Below, in pieces: positions 1-8,090 of a DNA stretch of 64,000 bases; positions within the stretch are counted from its first letter, which is position 1, and every line of letters begins with the position of its first letter. The stretch is from Nocardia lijiangensis NBRC 108240 (lineage in GTDB: Bacteria; Actinomycetota; Actinomycetes; Mycobacteriales; Mycobacteriaceae): NCBI RefSeq assembly GCF_001613045.1, contig NZ_BDBP01000010.1:1-64000 (forward strand). Direction: 5' to 3'. Both the position numbers and the translations under genes were made by a program. The notes under the pieces were generated by a model. It was not told the DNA's origin and ran no database searches. It saw nothing but the letters and a program-made list of their open reading frames with translations.

Positions 1-601
1 GCACTGAGCGCATCGCTCTGGCCAGTCCAACGTTGTCGAGGCGATCGATGGAATCGGCGAGCTGAGCGGCGAATTGGGGGTCGTGCTGGCGGGTGTACTC
101 GCCCAGCAACTGGGCCACCACCGACTTGCCTGGGCGGCTTGGAATTCCGATCCGCACGAGCAGCGACAGCACACGATCGCGCTGACGTTCGAGCGGGGAC
201 ATGCGGCGCGCGCTGGAATTCGACAGAACCAGCGCGATGACACGCTCGGGTGCGGCGAGCGCGACCCGCAATGCGACGAAGCCGCCCCAGGACAGCCCGA
301 GGATGGCGGCGCGGTCGATGCTGGCTGCGTCCAGTGCCTGCACCGCCGCGTCGGCGCATTCCTCCATGGTGAACAGCCGTGGGGGCGAGGGGCTTTCGCC
401 GGTACCGTAGGGATCGACCAGCAGGGTTCGCCACCCGAGCTTGTGCAGGACGGCGAGTTGCGCTCCCCAGCCGGTCTGACCGTCGGTGAACAAACTCGGC
501 CACAGCAATGCTGCTGGTCCGTGTTCCGGCCCGGCGTAGTGAACATGAAGCCCGCCGATTGCGGTGGGCACCATAAGACCGCGGGCGCGCGACGGTGTCA
601 T
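1..601 (-). CDS. Alpha/beta hydrolase, 3' end cut by window edge
   Basis: Reading leftward from ATG at 601, the frame stays open to base 1, so the C-terminus lies outside the window. The 200 visible residues form an alpha/beta-hydrolase fold: a DPYGTGES turn after strand 4 and the nucleophile elbow GLSWGG (Ser nucleophile) near residue 100. It resembles 3-oxoadipate enol-lactonase-type carboxylic ester hydrolases, but the substrate cannot be told. Its ATG overlaps the TGA of the upstream hydrolase gene (ATGA), so the two are probably translationally coupled in one leftward operon. The catalytic His is not visible because of the truncation. Confidence 0.85.
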   Translation of the reverse strand, partial: MTPSRARGLMVPTAIGGLHVHYAGPEHGPAALLWPSLFTDGQTGWGAQLAVLHKLGWRTLLVDPYGTGESPSPPRLFTMEECADAAVQALDAASIDRAAILGLSWGGFVALRVALAAPERVIALVLSNSSARRMSPLERQRDRVLSLLVRIGIPSRPGKSVVAQLLGEYTRQHDPQFAAQLADSIDRLDNVGLARAMRSV

Positions 602-1500
602 AGGTAACGCTCGAACCAGTCGAGAGCGGCACGGCTGCCGGGCTGGTAGCCGTCGAAATAGATGCCATAGTGGGTGATGTCGGGGATGACCTGGTATTCG
701 ACGACAGTCCCTGCGGCCCTGAGGATCTCGGCGGCACGGTGCCCGTTGTCGGGAGTGGGGAACAACTCCTCCCGGCCGGCATCGATGATCAAGGTCGGCA
801 TCTGCAACCGCTCGACTTGGGTGAGTGGATCGAAGTGTGCCATGGTGGCCAGGTGCGGGGTTCCCTCCGGAGTCGGGAATCGGTCTATGCCCTGCGGGAT
901 GGCGTCGGCTTTGCCGCGAGCGGCGTCGATCGCATGCCTGCGGGCGAGTTCGGCGACCGGTCCCTGCCCTAGCGAGATGGCAGGCACCTGGACAACTAGG
1001 GTCTTGACGCGGTGGTCGTGTGCGGCGGTGTAGACGGCAACGCCGCCGCCGTAGCTGGTTCCCCAGATTCCGATACGCGCGGTGTCGACGTTGGGCTCAC
1101 CTTCGATGTAGTCCAGGGCGGCATGAAGATTCGCGGTCCACGCGAACGGGTCGACCAGATCCCGGAGGAACCGCACTCGGGTGAGTGCCTCGTTGTTGTC
1201 GTCACGCTCGGGGGCGGCGCCGACCAGTTGCAGCGGTGATCCAGAGCCGAACCAGCTGCTCTGGGTGAAGGTGAGAGCGATCATGCCCGCGGAGGCGAAC
1301 AACGCGGCATAGCGTTCGGCGGTGTGCTTGCTGCCCGCCCAGCCGTGACACAGCACCACCGCGGGCAGCGCGGCACCGGGATCGATCGTCGCCGGGCGGT
1401 ACACGTCCGCGTCGAGCGGGATGCCGTTACTCCAGATCGTGGTCGTTTCCCGGAGGACGCCCTCGGGCATGACCAGCGGCGGATACGTCTGCTCAGCCAT
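598..1500 (-). CDS. Alpha/beta hydrolase (dienelactone hydrolase/peptidase S15-like)
   Basis: A 300-residue cytosolic hydrolase with no signal peptide. The N-terminal part has the oxyanion region VVLCHGWAGS. The nucleophile elbow is GTSYGGG at about residue 147, and a late DITHYG supplies the likely catalytic His. The sequence type (a cap-less hydrolase acting on small esters or amides) matches the family called DUF1100/X-Pro dipeptidyl-peptidase-like. It is the middle gene of a three-gene leftward operon: it overlaps the NTF2-like gene upstream by 8 bp and the next hydrolase downstream by 4 bp. The divergent TetR gene at 2195 is the likely regulator. Substrate unknown. Confidence 0.85.
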   Translation of the reverse strand: MAEQTYPPLVMPEGVLRETTTIWSNGIPLDADVYRPATIDPGAALPAVVLCHGWAGSKHTAERYAALFASAGMIALTFTQSSWFGSGSPLQLVGAAPERDDNNEALTRVRFLRDLVDPFAWTANLHAALDYIEGEPNVDTARIGIWGTSYGGGVAVYTAAHDHRVKTLVVQVPAISLGQGPVAELARRHAIDAARGKADAIPQGIDRFPTPEGTPHLATMAHFDPLTQVERLQMPTLIIDAGREELFPTPDNGHRAAEILRAAGTVVEYQVIPDITHYGIYFDGYQPGSRAALDWFERYL

Positions 1501-1981
1501 GATCGACCACCTCGGTCGACGATTCCCAGGACCAGATCTCCTCGAGCTCGTCCTTGGCGGTGTCGAGGGCTTGGACAGCGATCACCCGCCATCCGGCGAT
1601 GGACTTGGCGACTTGGAAATGGACAGCCCAGCGCTGGATTTCGCTCTCGTCCGCGCGACGACGGGACCAGATCACCTCGATCGCGGCGCCGAGCGCGTTG
1701 TAGACGGTGACGCGGCGATCGGGCACCACGGTGTGGCTGTAGCCCGATTCGCGCAGCGGCGCGAGGTTGAGCTGCAGAAATGCGAGGACGCTTGCGTGAT
1801 CGAGGCACCAGAACGACTGGTCGGATGCGGTGACGTGCATCGGTGTTCCCCAATACTCGAGGATGAATTCCGGTCCTTCCGAAGAGGTTCCGGAGGCGAC
1901 ACCGACCCACCGCGGTAGATAGTCCTCGAAAAACCAACTCGTCACTTCGGCACGTGTCGCCGAAATCTGGTCGATGGGCAT
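1493..1981 (-). CDS. NTF2-like (SnoaL-fold, DUF6841-type) protein
   Basis: A 162-residue protein of the NTF2-like cone fold: an N-terminal helix with EVTSWFFEDYLPRWV, then strands containing FILEYWGTPMHV and WAVHFQVAKSIAGWRVIAV. It looks like the actinobacterial DUF6841 group, whose function is unknown; some relatives bind small hydrophobic ligands. An in-frame ATG at 2056 would add 25 residues. The start at 1981 is preferred because GGAAGGA sits 7 nt upstream and because the longer start crowds the operator region. It is first gene of the leftward hydrolase operon, read from the promoter facing the TetR gene. Confidence 0.75.
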   Translation of the reverse strand: MPIDQISATRAEVTSWFFEDYLPRWVGVASGTSSEGPEFILEYWGTPMHVTASDQSFWCLDHASVLAFLQLNLAPLRESGYSHTVVPDRRVTVYNALGAAIEVIWSRRRADESEIQRWAVHFQVAKSIAGWRVIAVQALDTAKDELEEIWSWESSTEVVDHG

Positions 1982-2110
1982 GACAGGGTCCTTCCACACG
2001 GTCGGCGAACGACCGATCAGCTCGATATCCGGGGAACTTTTCGAAGCGTCGAGCACAGTCGCGGAGTCACCTCATGTTCGCGGCGTGCTCCGCACTGGCC
2101 GCGCAATAAC

Positions 2111-2153
2111 GGAACCAGCAAGTTCCTTTATAGTATAGGAACTCATGAGTTCC
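2111..2153. promoter_or_regulatory. Tandem GGAAC-N6-GTTCC operators between hydrolase operon and TetR gene
   Basis: Two 16-bp sites, 2111-2126 and 2138-2153, share the arms GGAAC and GTTCC. The second, GGAACTCATGAGTTCC, is a perfect palindrome; the first has identical arms but a non-symmetric centre. Their centres are 27 bp apart. A TATAGT hexamer lies between them at 2130-2135. The position between the divergent operon (start 1981) and the TetR gene (start 2195) is typical of a TetR operator that controls both directions. Confidence 0.75.
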
Positions 2154-2194
2154 ATTTGTCAATGGTTGGTTGGCCGAAGACAGGAGGGTGTGCG

Positions 2195-2911
2195 ATGGTC
2201 GTGAGCGTGACAGCAGGAAGGAGTGCGTCGTCGGAGCAGTCCCCGCCGCGAGCAGTGAGTCCCGGCCGCCCTCCGGCGTCCACGCTGGCCGCGCGCTGGC
2301 GTCACATCATCGCGGTCGCGGCGGAGGAGTTCGTGACCCACGGCTACGCCGAGGCGAACATCGCTCGCATCGCGCGCGAGGCGGGGGTATCGAAGAAGAC
2401 GATCTACGCCCGTTATCCGAGCAAGGACGAGTTGCTCATCGCGGCGGCAGGCGATCTGGCCGCACGCTCACACGAGGCGATCACCGCCGCGATGGCCACG
2501 TCCGGCGGCGACCCCGAGCGCGCGCTGACTGCCTTCGGGACACAAATCGCTCGCGGCTGGACATCTCCCGCGGAGGTCGGGCTCTATCGGTTGATCGTCG
2601 CCGAGGCGATCCGCTTTCCGCAATTGGCGGCCGTCTACCGCGATGTCATGGAACGCTTCGGCGCCACTCTGGCCTCGTACCTGCGCGAACAGTGCGCGCT
2701 GGGCAATCTGAGCATTCCCGATCCCGAGGCAGCCGCCCGCCAGTTCGGGATGTTGGCCTACGGCGGAGTCCGCGAGAAGGTCCTGCTCGGGGAAACCGTC
2801 ACCGATGAAGAGATCGGCGCGGTGGTGCAGCGGGCAGTTCAGGTGTTCCTCGTCGGCTACTCGTCTTCACGCCGCTGCGACTCCTCGACGGCGAGGTCGT
2901 CGATCGACTGA
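2195..2911 (+). CDS. TetR-family repressor (AefR-like C-terminal domain)
   Basis: A 238-residue regulator. After a disordered Pro/Ser-rich leader comes the TetR helix-turn-helix (IARIAREAGVSKKTIYARYPSK, recognition helix around VSKKTIYARY) at about residues 55-80. The all-helical ligand domain that follows resembles AefR-like repressors. Start ATG 2195 is chosen over 2156 because AGGAGG lies 7 nt upstream and because 2156 would put the operator at the start codon. It is divergent from the three-gene hydrolase operon and should repress it and itself through the two palindromes at 2111-2153. The inducer is unknown. Confidence 0.85.
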   Translation: MVVSVTAGRSASSEQSPPRAVSPGRPPASTLAARWRHIIAVAAEEFVTHGYAEANIARIAREAGVSKKTIYARYPSKDELLIAAAGDLAARSHEAITAAMATSGGDPERALTAFGTQIARGWTSPAEVGLYRLIVAEAIRFPQLAAVYRDVMERFGATLASYLREQCALGNLSIPDPEAAARQFGMLAYGGVREKVLLGETVTDEEIGAVVQRAVQVFLVGYSSSRRCDSSTARSSID

Positions 2912-3026
2912 ACTTGCGAATCAGCTGACTTCACCCGCCGATGATCGTCGGAGCGGAAGGCGCCCACACGGTCGGTAGCCGAGTGCGGCCTCCACGACGG
3001 TGGATCTCGCCGACGACCCTGAGTGA

Positions 3027-3075
3027 ACACATCGGCGACCAGGCGTCCCGAGGGAGGCCTGGTCGCCGAATGTGT
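3027..3075. terminator. Bidirectional hairpin between convergent genes
   Basis: Arms GGCGACCAGGC (3034-3044) and GCCTGGTCGCC (3057-3067) pair perfectly, and an outer ACACAT/ATGTGT pair (3027-3032, 3070-3075) extends the stem across a small bulge. It sits between the convergent ends of the TetR gene (2911) and the isomerase gene (3092), as expected for a shared terminator. No T-run follows, which is common in actinobacteria. Confidence 0.7.
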
Positions 3076-3091
3076 CCGGTACTCGCTTGTC

Positions 3092-3745
3092 CTACGGCGC
3101 GGTGAGCGCGGCGACGGCCGGTGCGAACATGGTGTTCTTGATCGCCCCGAGCGTGCCGGAGTCTTTGCCGCCCAACGGGATCAGTATTTCCAGAGCGCCC
3201 GCGAGTACTCGATCTTCGGCGGTCGCGACGTCGACGATGTCGGCCTCGGCGGCAGCCTCGCCGCCGTAGCGGCGGCCGGTGGTCATCGAGGCGACCGCGG
3301 CCTTCGGGGTCAGCTTGGCCTGGATGAGGGCGGCCATGCCGGGGGTGAAGGGGATGCGGATATCGACTTCGGGGAAGCAGAAGTACCCGCGGTCGGCGCG
3401 CATCACGCGGTAGTCGTGGGCGATGGCGAGCATGGCGCCCGCGCCGAACGCGTGTCCGGGCAGCGCGGCCGCGGTCGGCACGGGCAGGGTGAGCACCCGC
3501 GCGAGCAGGGCCTGCACGCGGGCGACGTACCACTGGCCGCGGTCGGTGTTGGCGCCGAGCCAGTCCAGGTCGAGGCCGTTGGAGTAGAACTTGCCGCTCG
3601 CGGTGGTGATCAGCCCCTGCGCGCCCTCGGCGAGCGCGGTGTCCAGGTGGGCGTCGACTTCGTCGAGGAAGTCGGGGGAGAAGCGGTTCTCGTCGCCGCC
3701 GAGGTCGAGGACGGCGATCTTGTCGTGGTATTCCAGGGTGGGCAT
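3092..3745 (-). CDS. Enoyl-CoA delta-isomerase/hydratase family protein
   Basis: A short crotonase-fold protein of 217 residues. It carries the CoA-binding and oxyanion segments GKFYSNGLDLDWL (about residues 48-60) and GHAFGAGAML (about 90-99). The GKFYSNGLDLDWL type of signature is seen in delta3,delta2-enoyl-CoA isomerases (ECI), which shift double bonds during oxidation of unsaturated fatty acids. It is shorter than typical hydratases (about 250-260 residues), as ECI-type members often are. The start ATG 3745 has GAGGA 7 nt upstream. It is 38 bp downstream of the TetR gene on the same strand, so both are likely transcribed from the operator-bearing promoter at 4415. Confidence 0.8.
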   Translation of the reverse strand: MPTLEYHDKIAVLDLGGDENRFSPDFLDEVDAHLDTALAEGAQGLITTASGKFYSNGLDLDWLGANTDRGQWYVARVQALLARVLTLPVPTAAALPGHAFGAGAMLAIAHDYRVMRADRGYFCFPEVDIRIPFTPGMAALIQAKLTPKAAVASMTTGRRYGGEAAAEADIVDVATAEDRVLAGALEILIPLGGKDSGTLGAIKNTMFAPAVAALTAP

Positions 3746-3783
3746 AGCGGTTTCCTCGTGTCGGGGACGGTCGGGGTCGGGAG

Positions 3784-4401
3784 TCAGTCGGGGGGACCGA
3801 CCGCGAGCACGGCGCGGACGGCGGCCCGAAGTTGTTCGCGGGCAAGGGGTTCGGATATCCGGTCGCGGCGAATCAGGATGGCGGTCGGCAAGTCGACGAG
3901 GCAGGTGGTGAGCACTTCGATCGCGCGCCGGTCGCGGCGGCCCCAGTGCCGCTGCGCGAGCCGCGCCATGAGGTCGATCAGCGCCCGCTCGGCGGTGCGC
4001 ACCTCGGCGGCGACTTCGTCGGGCAGGTCCTCCCCGAGCAGTTGCTCGCGCGAGACGGTGAGCAGCAGCCGGGAGGAGTCGGGGAAGCGTTCGGAGAACA
4101 CGCTCGGCGCCTCGGCGGCGGCCACGATCGCCTCGGTGGCGTCCTCGCCCGCACCGTCTTCGGAGTTCGATCGCGCGTCGACCAACTCGTTCTGCACCGC
4201 AACGAATCGCCGCGCCGCACGCAACCAGGCACGCCCCAGCACCCCGGACCGCGACCCGAAGGTGTGATACAGCGCGCCGTTCGACATCCCGGTGGCCGTG
4301 GCGACGGCGCGGATGGTGACCGTGGCGGGACCGCCGCGAACCGCCAGCGACTCCGCGGCGTCGAGCACGGCGTCGGGGTCGTGGGTGCGGGGGCGTGGCA
4401 T
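3784..4401 (-). CDS. TetR-family repressor of the isomerase operon
   Basis: A 205-residue TetR protein. The helix-turn-helix is VTIRAVATATGMSNGALYHT at about residues 28-47, followed by a helical ligand domain. ATG 4401 is preferred to an upstream in-frame ATG at 4455, because the latter would place the palindromic operator inside the coding sequence. It is the first gene of a leftward operon with the enoyl-CoA isomerase gene, which suggests that it responds to an acyl-CoA or fatty acid; this ligand is inference. Autoregulation is likely from the operator 14 bp upstream of the start. Confidence 0.8.
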   Translation of the reverse strand: MPRPRTHDPDAVLDAAESLAVRGGPATVTIRAVATATGMSNGALYHTFGSRSGVLGRAWLRAARRFVAVQNELVDARSNSEDGAGEDATEAIVAAAEAPSVFSERFPDSSRLLLTVSREQLLGEDLPDEVAAEVRTAERALIDLMARLAQRHWGRRDRRAIEVLTTCLVDLPTAILIRRDRISEPLAREQLRAAVRAVLAVGPPD

Positions 4402-4414
4402 GCCGTCGACTATA

Positions 4415-4432
4415 ACAGAGCAAATGCTCTGT
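4415..4432. promoter_or_regulatory. Inverted-repeat operator upstream of TetR-isomerase operon
   Basis: ACAGAGCA and TGCTCTGT form a perfect 8-bp inverted repeat with a 2-bp centre, embedded in an AT-rich TATAAC context that can act as the -10 element. It ends 14 bp before the TetR ATG at 4401. Operators with this AGAGCA-centre-TGCTCT form are common for autoregulated TetR proteins. Confidence 0.7.
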
Positions 4433-4604
4433 AATGCAAGCGTACGTTCATGCAAGCGGGTTCCACACGCGCACTACATATTTCGTGAGGTAACAGCTAC
4501 TTCGAGTCGTCCAACGGATTCGGTTGTGCTCGCACGCGCGCCCGAACCGATGCGGTACTGTTCGGGCCCTCCCCCTTGCCCGCACGAGCAGAACGGCATC
4601 CGCA

Positions 4605-5192
4605 ATGTCACGAGTGGTCACCAAGGAGCAGTACTTCGACAGCGCGTTGGAGGTGCTGGCAGAGCTCGGGTTCAAGGGCCTCAATATCGGGCTGCTGTGC
4701 CGTCGGCTCGGGGTCACCAGCGGCTCGTTCTATCACCACTTCGGCAGCTGGCAGGGTTTCGTCGACGCGCTGCTCGAGCATTGGGAGAACCGGCAGGTGC
4801 TCATCCTGCGCACCTTGAAGTTCAACCAGGGCGATCCCGACGACGACGTGCGCGCCATGTCCGATCTCGCGGCAGGCTTGCATCACGCGGCCGAGGCCGC
4901 GATCCGCGCGTGGGCCGCCAACGACGAATCGGTGAACCTGGCGGTCAAGCGGGTCGACGAGTCCCGCCGCCGCACCGTGCACAAGGTGATCAACGGCGTG
5001 GTCGGCGACGACGAGACCGCCGGTGTCGTCACCTCGCTCGGGATGGCGATGTTGATCGGATACCAGCAGATCTCCGCGGGCGGTGGTGACGTGTCATTGC
5101 AGCGGCTGCTCAACGAATACGCCCGGCTGATCTATTCGCATGCCCGCCGCCCCGTGTCGGTGGGCGCTCAGCCGAGCAGCTCGTCCACGTAG
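4605..5192 (+). CDS. TetR-family regulator
   Basis: A 195-residue TetR protein. The helix-turn-helix (NIGLLCRRLGVTSGSFYHHF) lies at about residues 25-44, and the C-terminal ligand domain is helical. ATG 4605 is chosen because the TetR domain begins directly after it; an in-frame ATG at 4524 would add 27 low-complexity residues. No strong ribosome-binding site is seen. The 3' end overlaps the convergent antiporter gene by 25 bp. No palindromic operator was recognised upstream, so its target is unknown. Confidence 0.75.
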   Translation: MSRVVTKEQYFDSALEVLAELGFKGLNIGLLCRRLGVTSGSFYHHFGSWQGFVDALLEHWENRQVLILRTLKFNQGDPDDDVRAMSDLAAGLHHAAEAAIRAWAANDESVNLAVKRVDESRRRTVHKVINGVVGDDETAGVVTSLGMAMLIGYQQISAGGGDVSLQRLLNEYARLIYSHARRPVSVGAQPSSSST

Positions 5193-7021
5193 CACCACCG
5201 CCACGCCTCGCCCGGTTCCACGCTGCGCATCACCGGGTGCGCGGTCGCGGTGTAGTGCCTGGTGGCGTGATTGCCCGGCGAGGAGTCGCAGCAGGCGATG
5301 TGCCCGCAGGACAGGCACATTCGCAGGTGCACCCAGGGCTGCCCCTCGGCGACGCATTCGGCGCACTCGTCGGGTTCGGTGGGTTCGCGCAGCAGCGGCG
5401 CCGCCCGCAGGTGGGCGCAGTCGGCGGCCGCGGCGGGCGCGGCGAGGGGTTCGCGGTGTTCTTCCTCGGTTTCGTCGAAGCGGTCGATCATGGATTCCTC
5501 GAGATCCAGCCTGGCCAGCACATGCTGCAGGATCTCGTAGTCCATGCCGCCCGAATCCCGCACCCGCAGCACGGTTTCGCGTTCGGCGTGCAACATCTCC
5601 AGCCGCAGCCTGCGGTATTCGGCGGTGGGGGTGCGCTGTTCGGATTCCGCGCGGCCCAGCCGTTCCCAGGCGGCGTTGGTCCGCCAGGTCAGCCGTTCCC
5701 GCAGCGATTGCACGACTTGCGGCGGGGTGTCGGGTCCGGCGGCCGCGTCCAGCGCCGCCAGCCCGGCGGTGGCCGCCTGCGTGAGCAGATCGGCTTTCTG
5801 CAGTGCATCCTCGGAGCGGCTCGGGCCGCGCAGGTGCAGGCGGCGGACCAACCAGGGCAGCGAGGTGCCTTGCAGGAGCAGCGTTCCGGCCACCACGACC
5901 AGCGCGAGCAGCTTGAGCACCGGCAGCTGCGGGGTGTCCTCGGGTAACAGCAGCACGGCCGCCAGCGTCACCACGCCACGCATGCCCGCCCACGACACCA
6001 CCGTTGGGTAGCTCAGCGGCGTCGTCGAACGCCCGAGCCGTTGGAACAGCAGCGACCACGGGAAGATCCACAATGGCCGCGCCACCATCACCGTGAGCAG
6101 CACCGCGATCGCGGACACGACCAGGGTGGTGTGGTCCAGGCCGCTACTCCACGCGCCTTCGACGATCGCGCGCACCTGCAGGCCGATGATCAGGAACACC
6201 GAACTTTCCAGGATGAACTGGATGGTGCGCCAGTTGGTGCGTTCGGCGATGCGCGAGGCCGCCGACTGCCACACCGGCGCCCCGTGCCCGAGGATCATCC
6301 CGCAGGTCACGACCGCGATCACGCCGGAGGCGTGTATCCCTTCGGCGGGCAGGTAGGCGGCGAACGGCGCGAGGAACGACAGCGTGGTGTCCAGCACCGG
6401 GTCGCTGATGTGGCGCCGCAGCAGCGCGAGCACCGCGGCGACGGCGACGCCGACCAGCGCGCCGCCGCCCGCGGCGAGCAGGAAATCGCCGCCCGCCTGC
6501 CACACCGACACCGCGCCCGCCGAGGCTGCGATCGCGGTTCGCAACGCCACCAGCGCGGTCGCATCGTTGAACAGCGATTCGTCCTCGAGGATGGTGACGA
6601 TGCGCCGCGGCATCCCGATCCGGCGCGCCACCGCCGTCGCGGCCACCGCGTCGGGTGGGGCGACCACCGCGCCGAGAGCCACCGCCACCGCGAAGGGCAC
6701 CGGCAGCAGCCACCACACCACCGCCGCCACCGCGAAGGTGCTGAACAGCACCAAACCCACCGACAGCGACGCGATGGTGCCGATGTTGGCGCGGAAGTCC
6801 ACCAGCGAGGTCCGGATCGCCGCGGTGTACAGCAGCGGCGGCAGCAAGCCGAGCAGCACCACCTCCGGCTCGAGGTGCACGGCGGGCACGAACGGCAGAT
6901 AAGAGGCCGCCACTCCGGCCAGCGTCAGCACCAAGGGTTCGGAGACGCCGAAACGGCGCGCCAGGGCCGCCAGCGCGGCCGCCGACGCGACGAGAACCAC
7001 CAGGCCGATCGCGACATGCAC
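5168..7021 (-). CDS. CPA1-type Na+/H+ antiporter with C-terminal UBP-type zinc finger
   Basis: An inner-membrane cation/proton antiporter, with about twelve hydrophobic segments in the first 420 residues and NhaP/CPA1 signatures. The last 60 residues form a ZnF-UBP-like module with Cys/His ligands (CAECVAEG, HLRMCLSCGHIACCD, HATRHYTATAHPV), joined through a charged helical linker. GTG 7021 with GGGAG 9 nt upstream is preferred: it starts directly at the first membrane helix. An in-frame ATG at 7120 would add 33 charged residues. Known relatives exchange Na+ or K+ for H+; a membrane antiporter fused to a UBP finger occurs in some actinobacteria, and the finger's role is unknown. Confidence 0.85.
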   Translation of the reverse strand: MHVAIGLVVLVASAAALAALARRFGVSEPLVLTLAGVAASYLPFVPAVHLEPEVVLLGLLPPLLYTAAIRTSLVDFRANIGTIASLSVGLVLFSTFAVAAVVWWLLPVPFAVAVALGAVVAPPDAVAATAVARRIGMPRRIVTILEDESLFNDATALVALRTAIAASAGAVSVWQAGGDFLLAAGGGALVGVAVAAVLALLRRHISDPVLDTTLSFLAPFAAYLPAEGIHASGVIAVVTCGMILGHGAPVWQSAASRIAERTNWRTIQFILESSVFLIIGLQVRAIVEGAWSSGLDHTTLVVSAIAVLLTVMVARPLWIFPWSLLFQRLGRSTTPLSYPTVVSWAGMRGVVTLAAVLLLPEDTPQLPVLKLLALVVVAGTLLLQGTSLPWLVRRLHLRGPSRSEDALQKADLLTQAATAGLAALDAAAGPDTPPQVVQSLRERLTWRTNAAWERLGRAESEQRTPTAEYRRLRLEMLHAERETVLRVRDSGGMDYEILQHVLARLDLEESMIDRFDETEEEHREPLAAPAAAADCAHLRAAPLLREPTEPDECAECVAEGQPWVHLRMCLSCGHIACCDSSPGNHATRHYTATAHPVMRSVEPGEAWRWCYVDELLG

Positions 7022-7138
7022 GAACGCATTCTCCCAAAACGCCGCCGCCGTGTCGGTCGCGCGGTGGACGACGCGCTCGCCACGCCGATTCTCTGGAATG
7101 GCTGCCTCGGCGCCGCGCACGCGGAATGCTTATCCGAT

Positions 7139-8032
7139 ATGGAGGAAGAGTTTGCGAACTGGCGGGCCAACGGACATCGCTTCACCCATCGCGGGCACCA
7201 GATCTTCTGGACCGAGGGCGGCGGCGGTCCCGACGGGGTCCTGTTGTGCGTCCACGGCTTCCCGACCGCGTCCTGGGACTGGCATGCCGTGTGGCCCGGC
7301 CTGTGCGAGCAGTTCGCGCGGGTCCTGGCCGCCGACATGATCGGCTTCGGCTGGTCGGCCAAACCGCGCACCTACGACTACAGCATCACCGACCAAGCCG
7401 ACCTGCAGGAACAGCTGCTGCGCGAACAGGGCGTCCAGCGTTTCCACCTGCTGGCCCACGACTACGGCGACACCGTCGCCCAGGAGATGCTCGCCCGCGA
7501 CGCCGAACGCCGCGCGTCCGGAGACCACTCGCTGATCATCGAATCGGTCTGCCTGCTCAACGGGGGACTGTTCCCCGAAACCCACCACGCGCGCCCGGTG
7601 CAGCGGCTGCTGGCCGGACCGCTGGGACCGTTGGTCGGCGTCCTCGGCGGCGAGGCCACCTTCGGCCGCAGCCTGGCGGCGGTCTTCGGGCCCGACACCC
7701 GCCCCAGCCCCATCGAACTGCACCAGTTCTGGTTGCTGTGGTCGAGCAAGCACGGTAAACGCAACGGGCACAAGCTGATCCGGTACATGGCCGAACGTCG
7801 TAAGAACCGGGAACGCTGGGTCGGCGCGCTGCAGCGGGCCGAGGTGCCGGTGCGGTTGATCAACGGCCTGCGCGACCCGGTCTCAGGCGCGCACATGGTG
7901 AAGCGCTACCGCGAACTGATCGAGCGACCCGACGTGGTGGAGCTCCCCGACATCGGCCACTACCCGCAGGTCGAGGCGCCGGAGCGGACCCTGGAGGCGT
8001 TCCTCGAGTTCCACCGCACCCGGGTCGGGTAG
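7139..8032 (+). CDS. Alpha/beta hydrolase with Asp nucleophile (MEST/epoxide-hydrolase-like)
   Basis: A 297-residue hydrolase. It has the oxyanion motif HGFPTASWDW, the nucleophile elbow HDYGDTVAQE and a C-terminal DIGHYPQVEAPE with the catalytic His. In the elbow the position usually held by Ser is Asp, as in epoxide hydrolases and haloalkane dehalogenases. HDYGD followed by VAQE is especially like the MEST/PEG1 group. The gene is divergent from the antiporter with 117 bp between starts. The ribosome-binding site is weak (GGAAT). The substrate is unknown; hydrolysis of an epoxide, halide or acyl ester is possible. Confidence 0.8.
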   Translation: MEEEFANWRANGHRFTHRGHQIFWTEGGGGPDGVLLCVHGFPTASWDWHAVWPGLCEQFARVLAADMIGFGWSAKPRTYDYSITDQADLQEQLLREQGVQRFHLLAHDYGDTVAQEMLARDAERRASGDHSLIIESVCLLNGGLFPETHHARPVQRLLAGPLGPLVGVLGGEATFGRSLAAVFGPDTRPSPIELHQFWLLWSSKHGKRNGHKLIRYMAERRKNRERWVGALQRAEVPVRLINGLRDPVSGAHMVKRYRELIERPDVVELPDIGHYPQVEAPERTLEAFLEFHRTRVG

Positions 8033-8062
8033 TAGCGGCGCGGACCGCGCAAACACCCCGCA

Positions 8063-8090
8063 CTATGGGCATCCCCATAGAATGGGGATG
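8063..8090. promoter_or_regulatory. Overlapping palindromes at TetR start (YTATGG-N6-CCATAG)
   Basis: CTATGG (8063-8068) and CCATAG (8075-8080) form an inverted repeat with a 6-bp centre. An overlapping second repeat pairs CATCCCCAT (8070-8078) with ATGGGGATG (8082-8090). The GTG start of the TetR gene begins at 8090, so a bound repressor would block its transcription or a leaderless start. The same YTATGG-N6-CCATAG arrangement recurs at 10440-10457. Confidence 0.75.
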
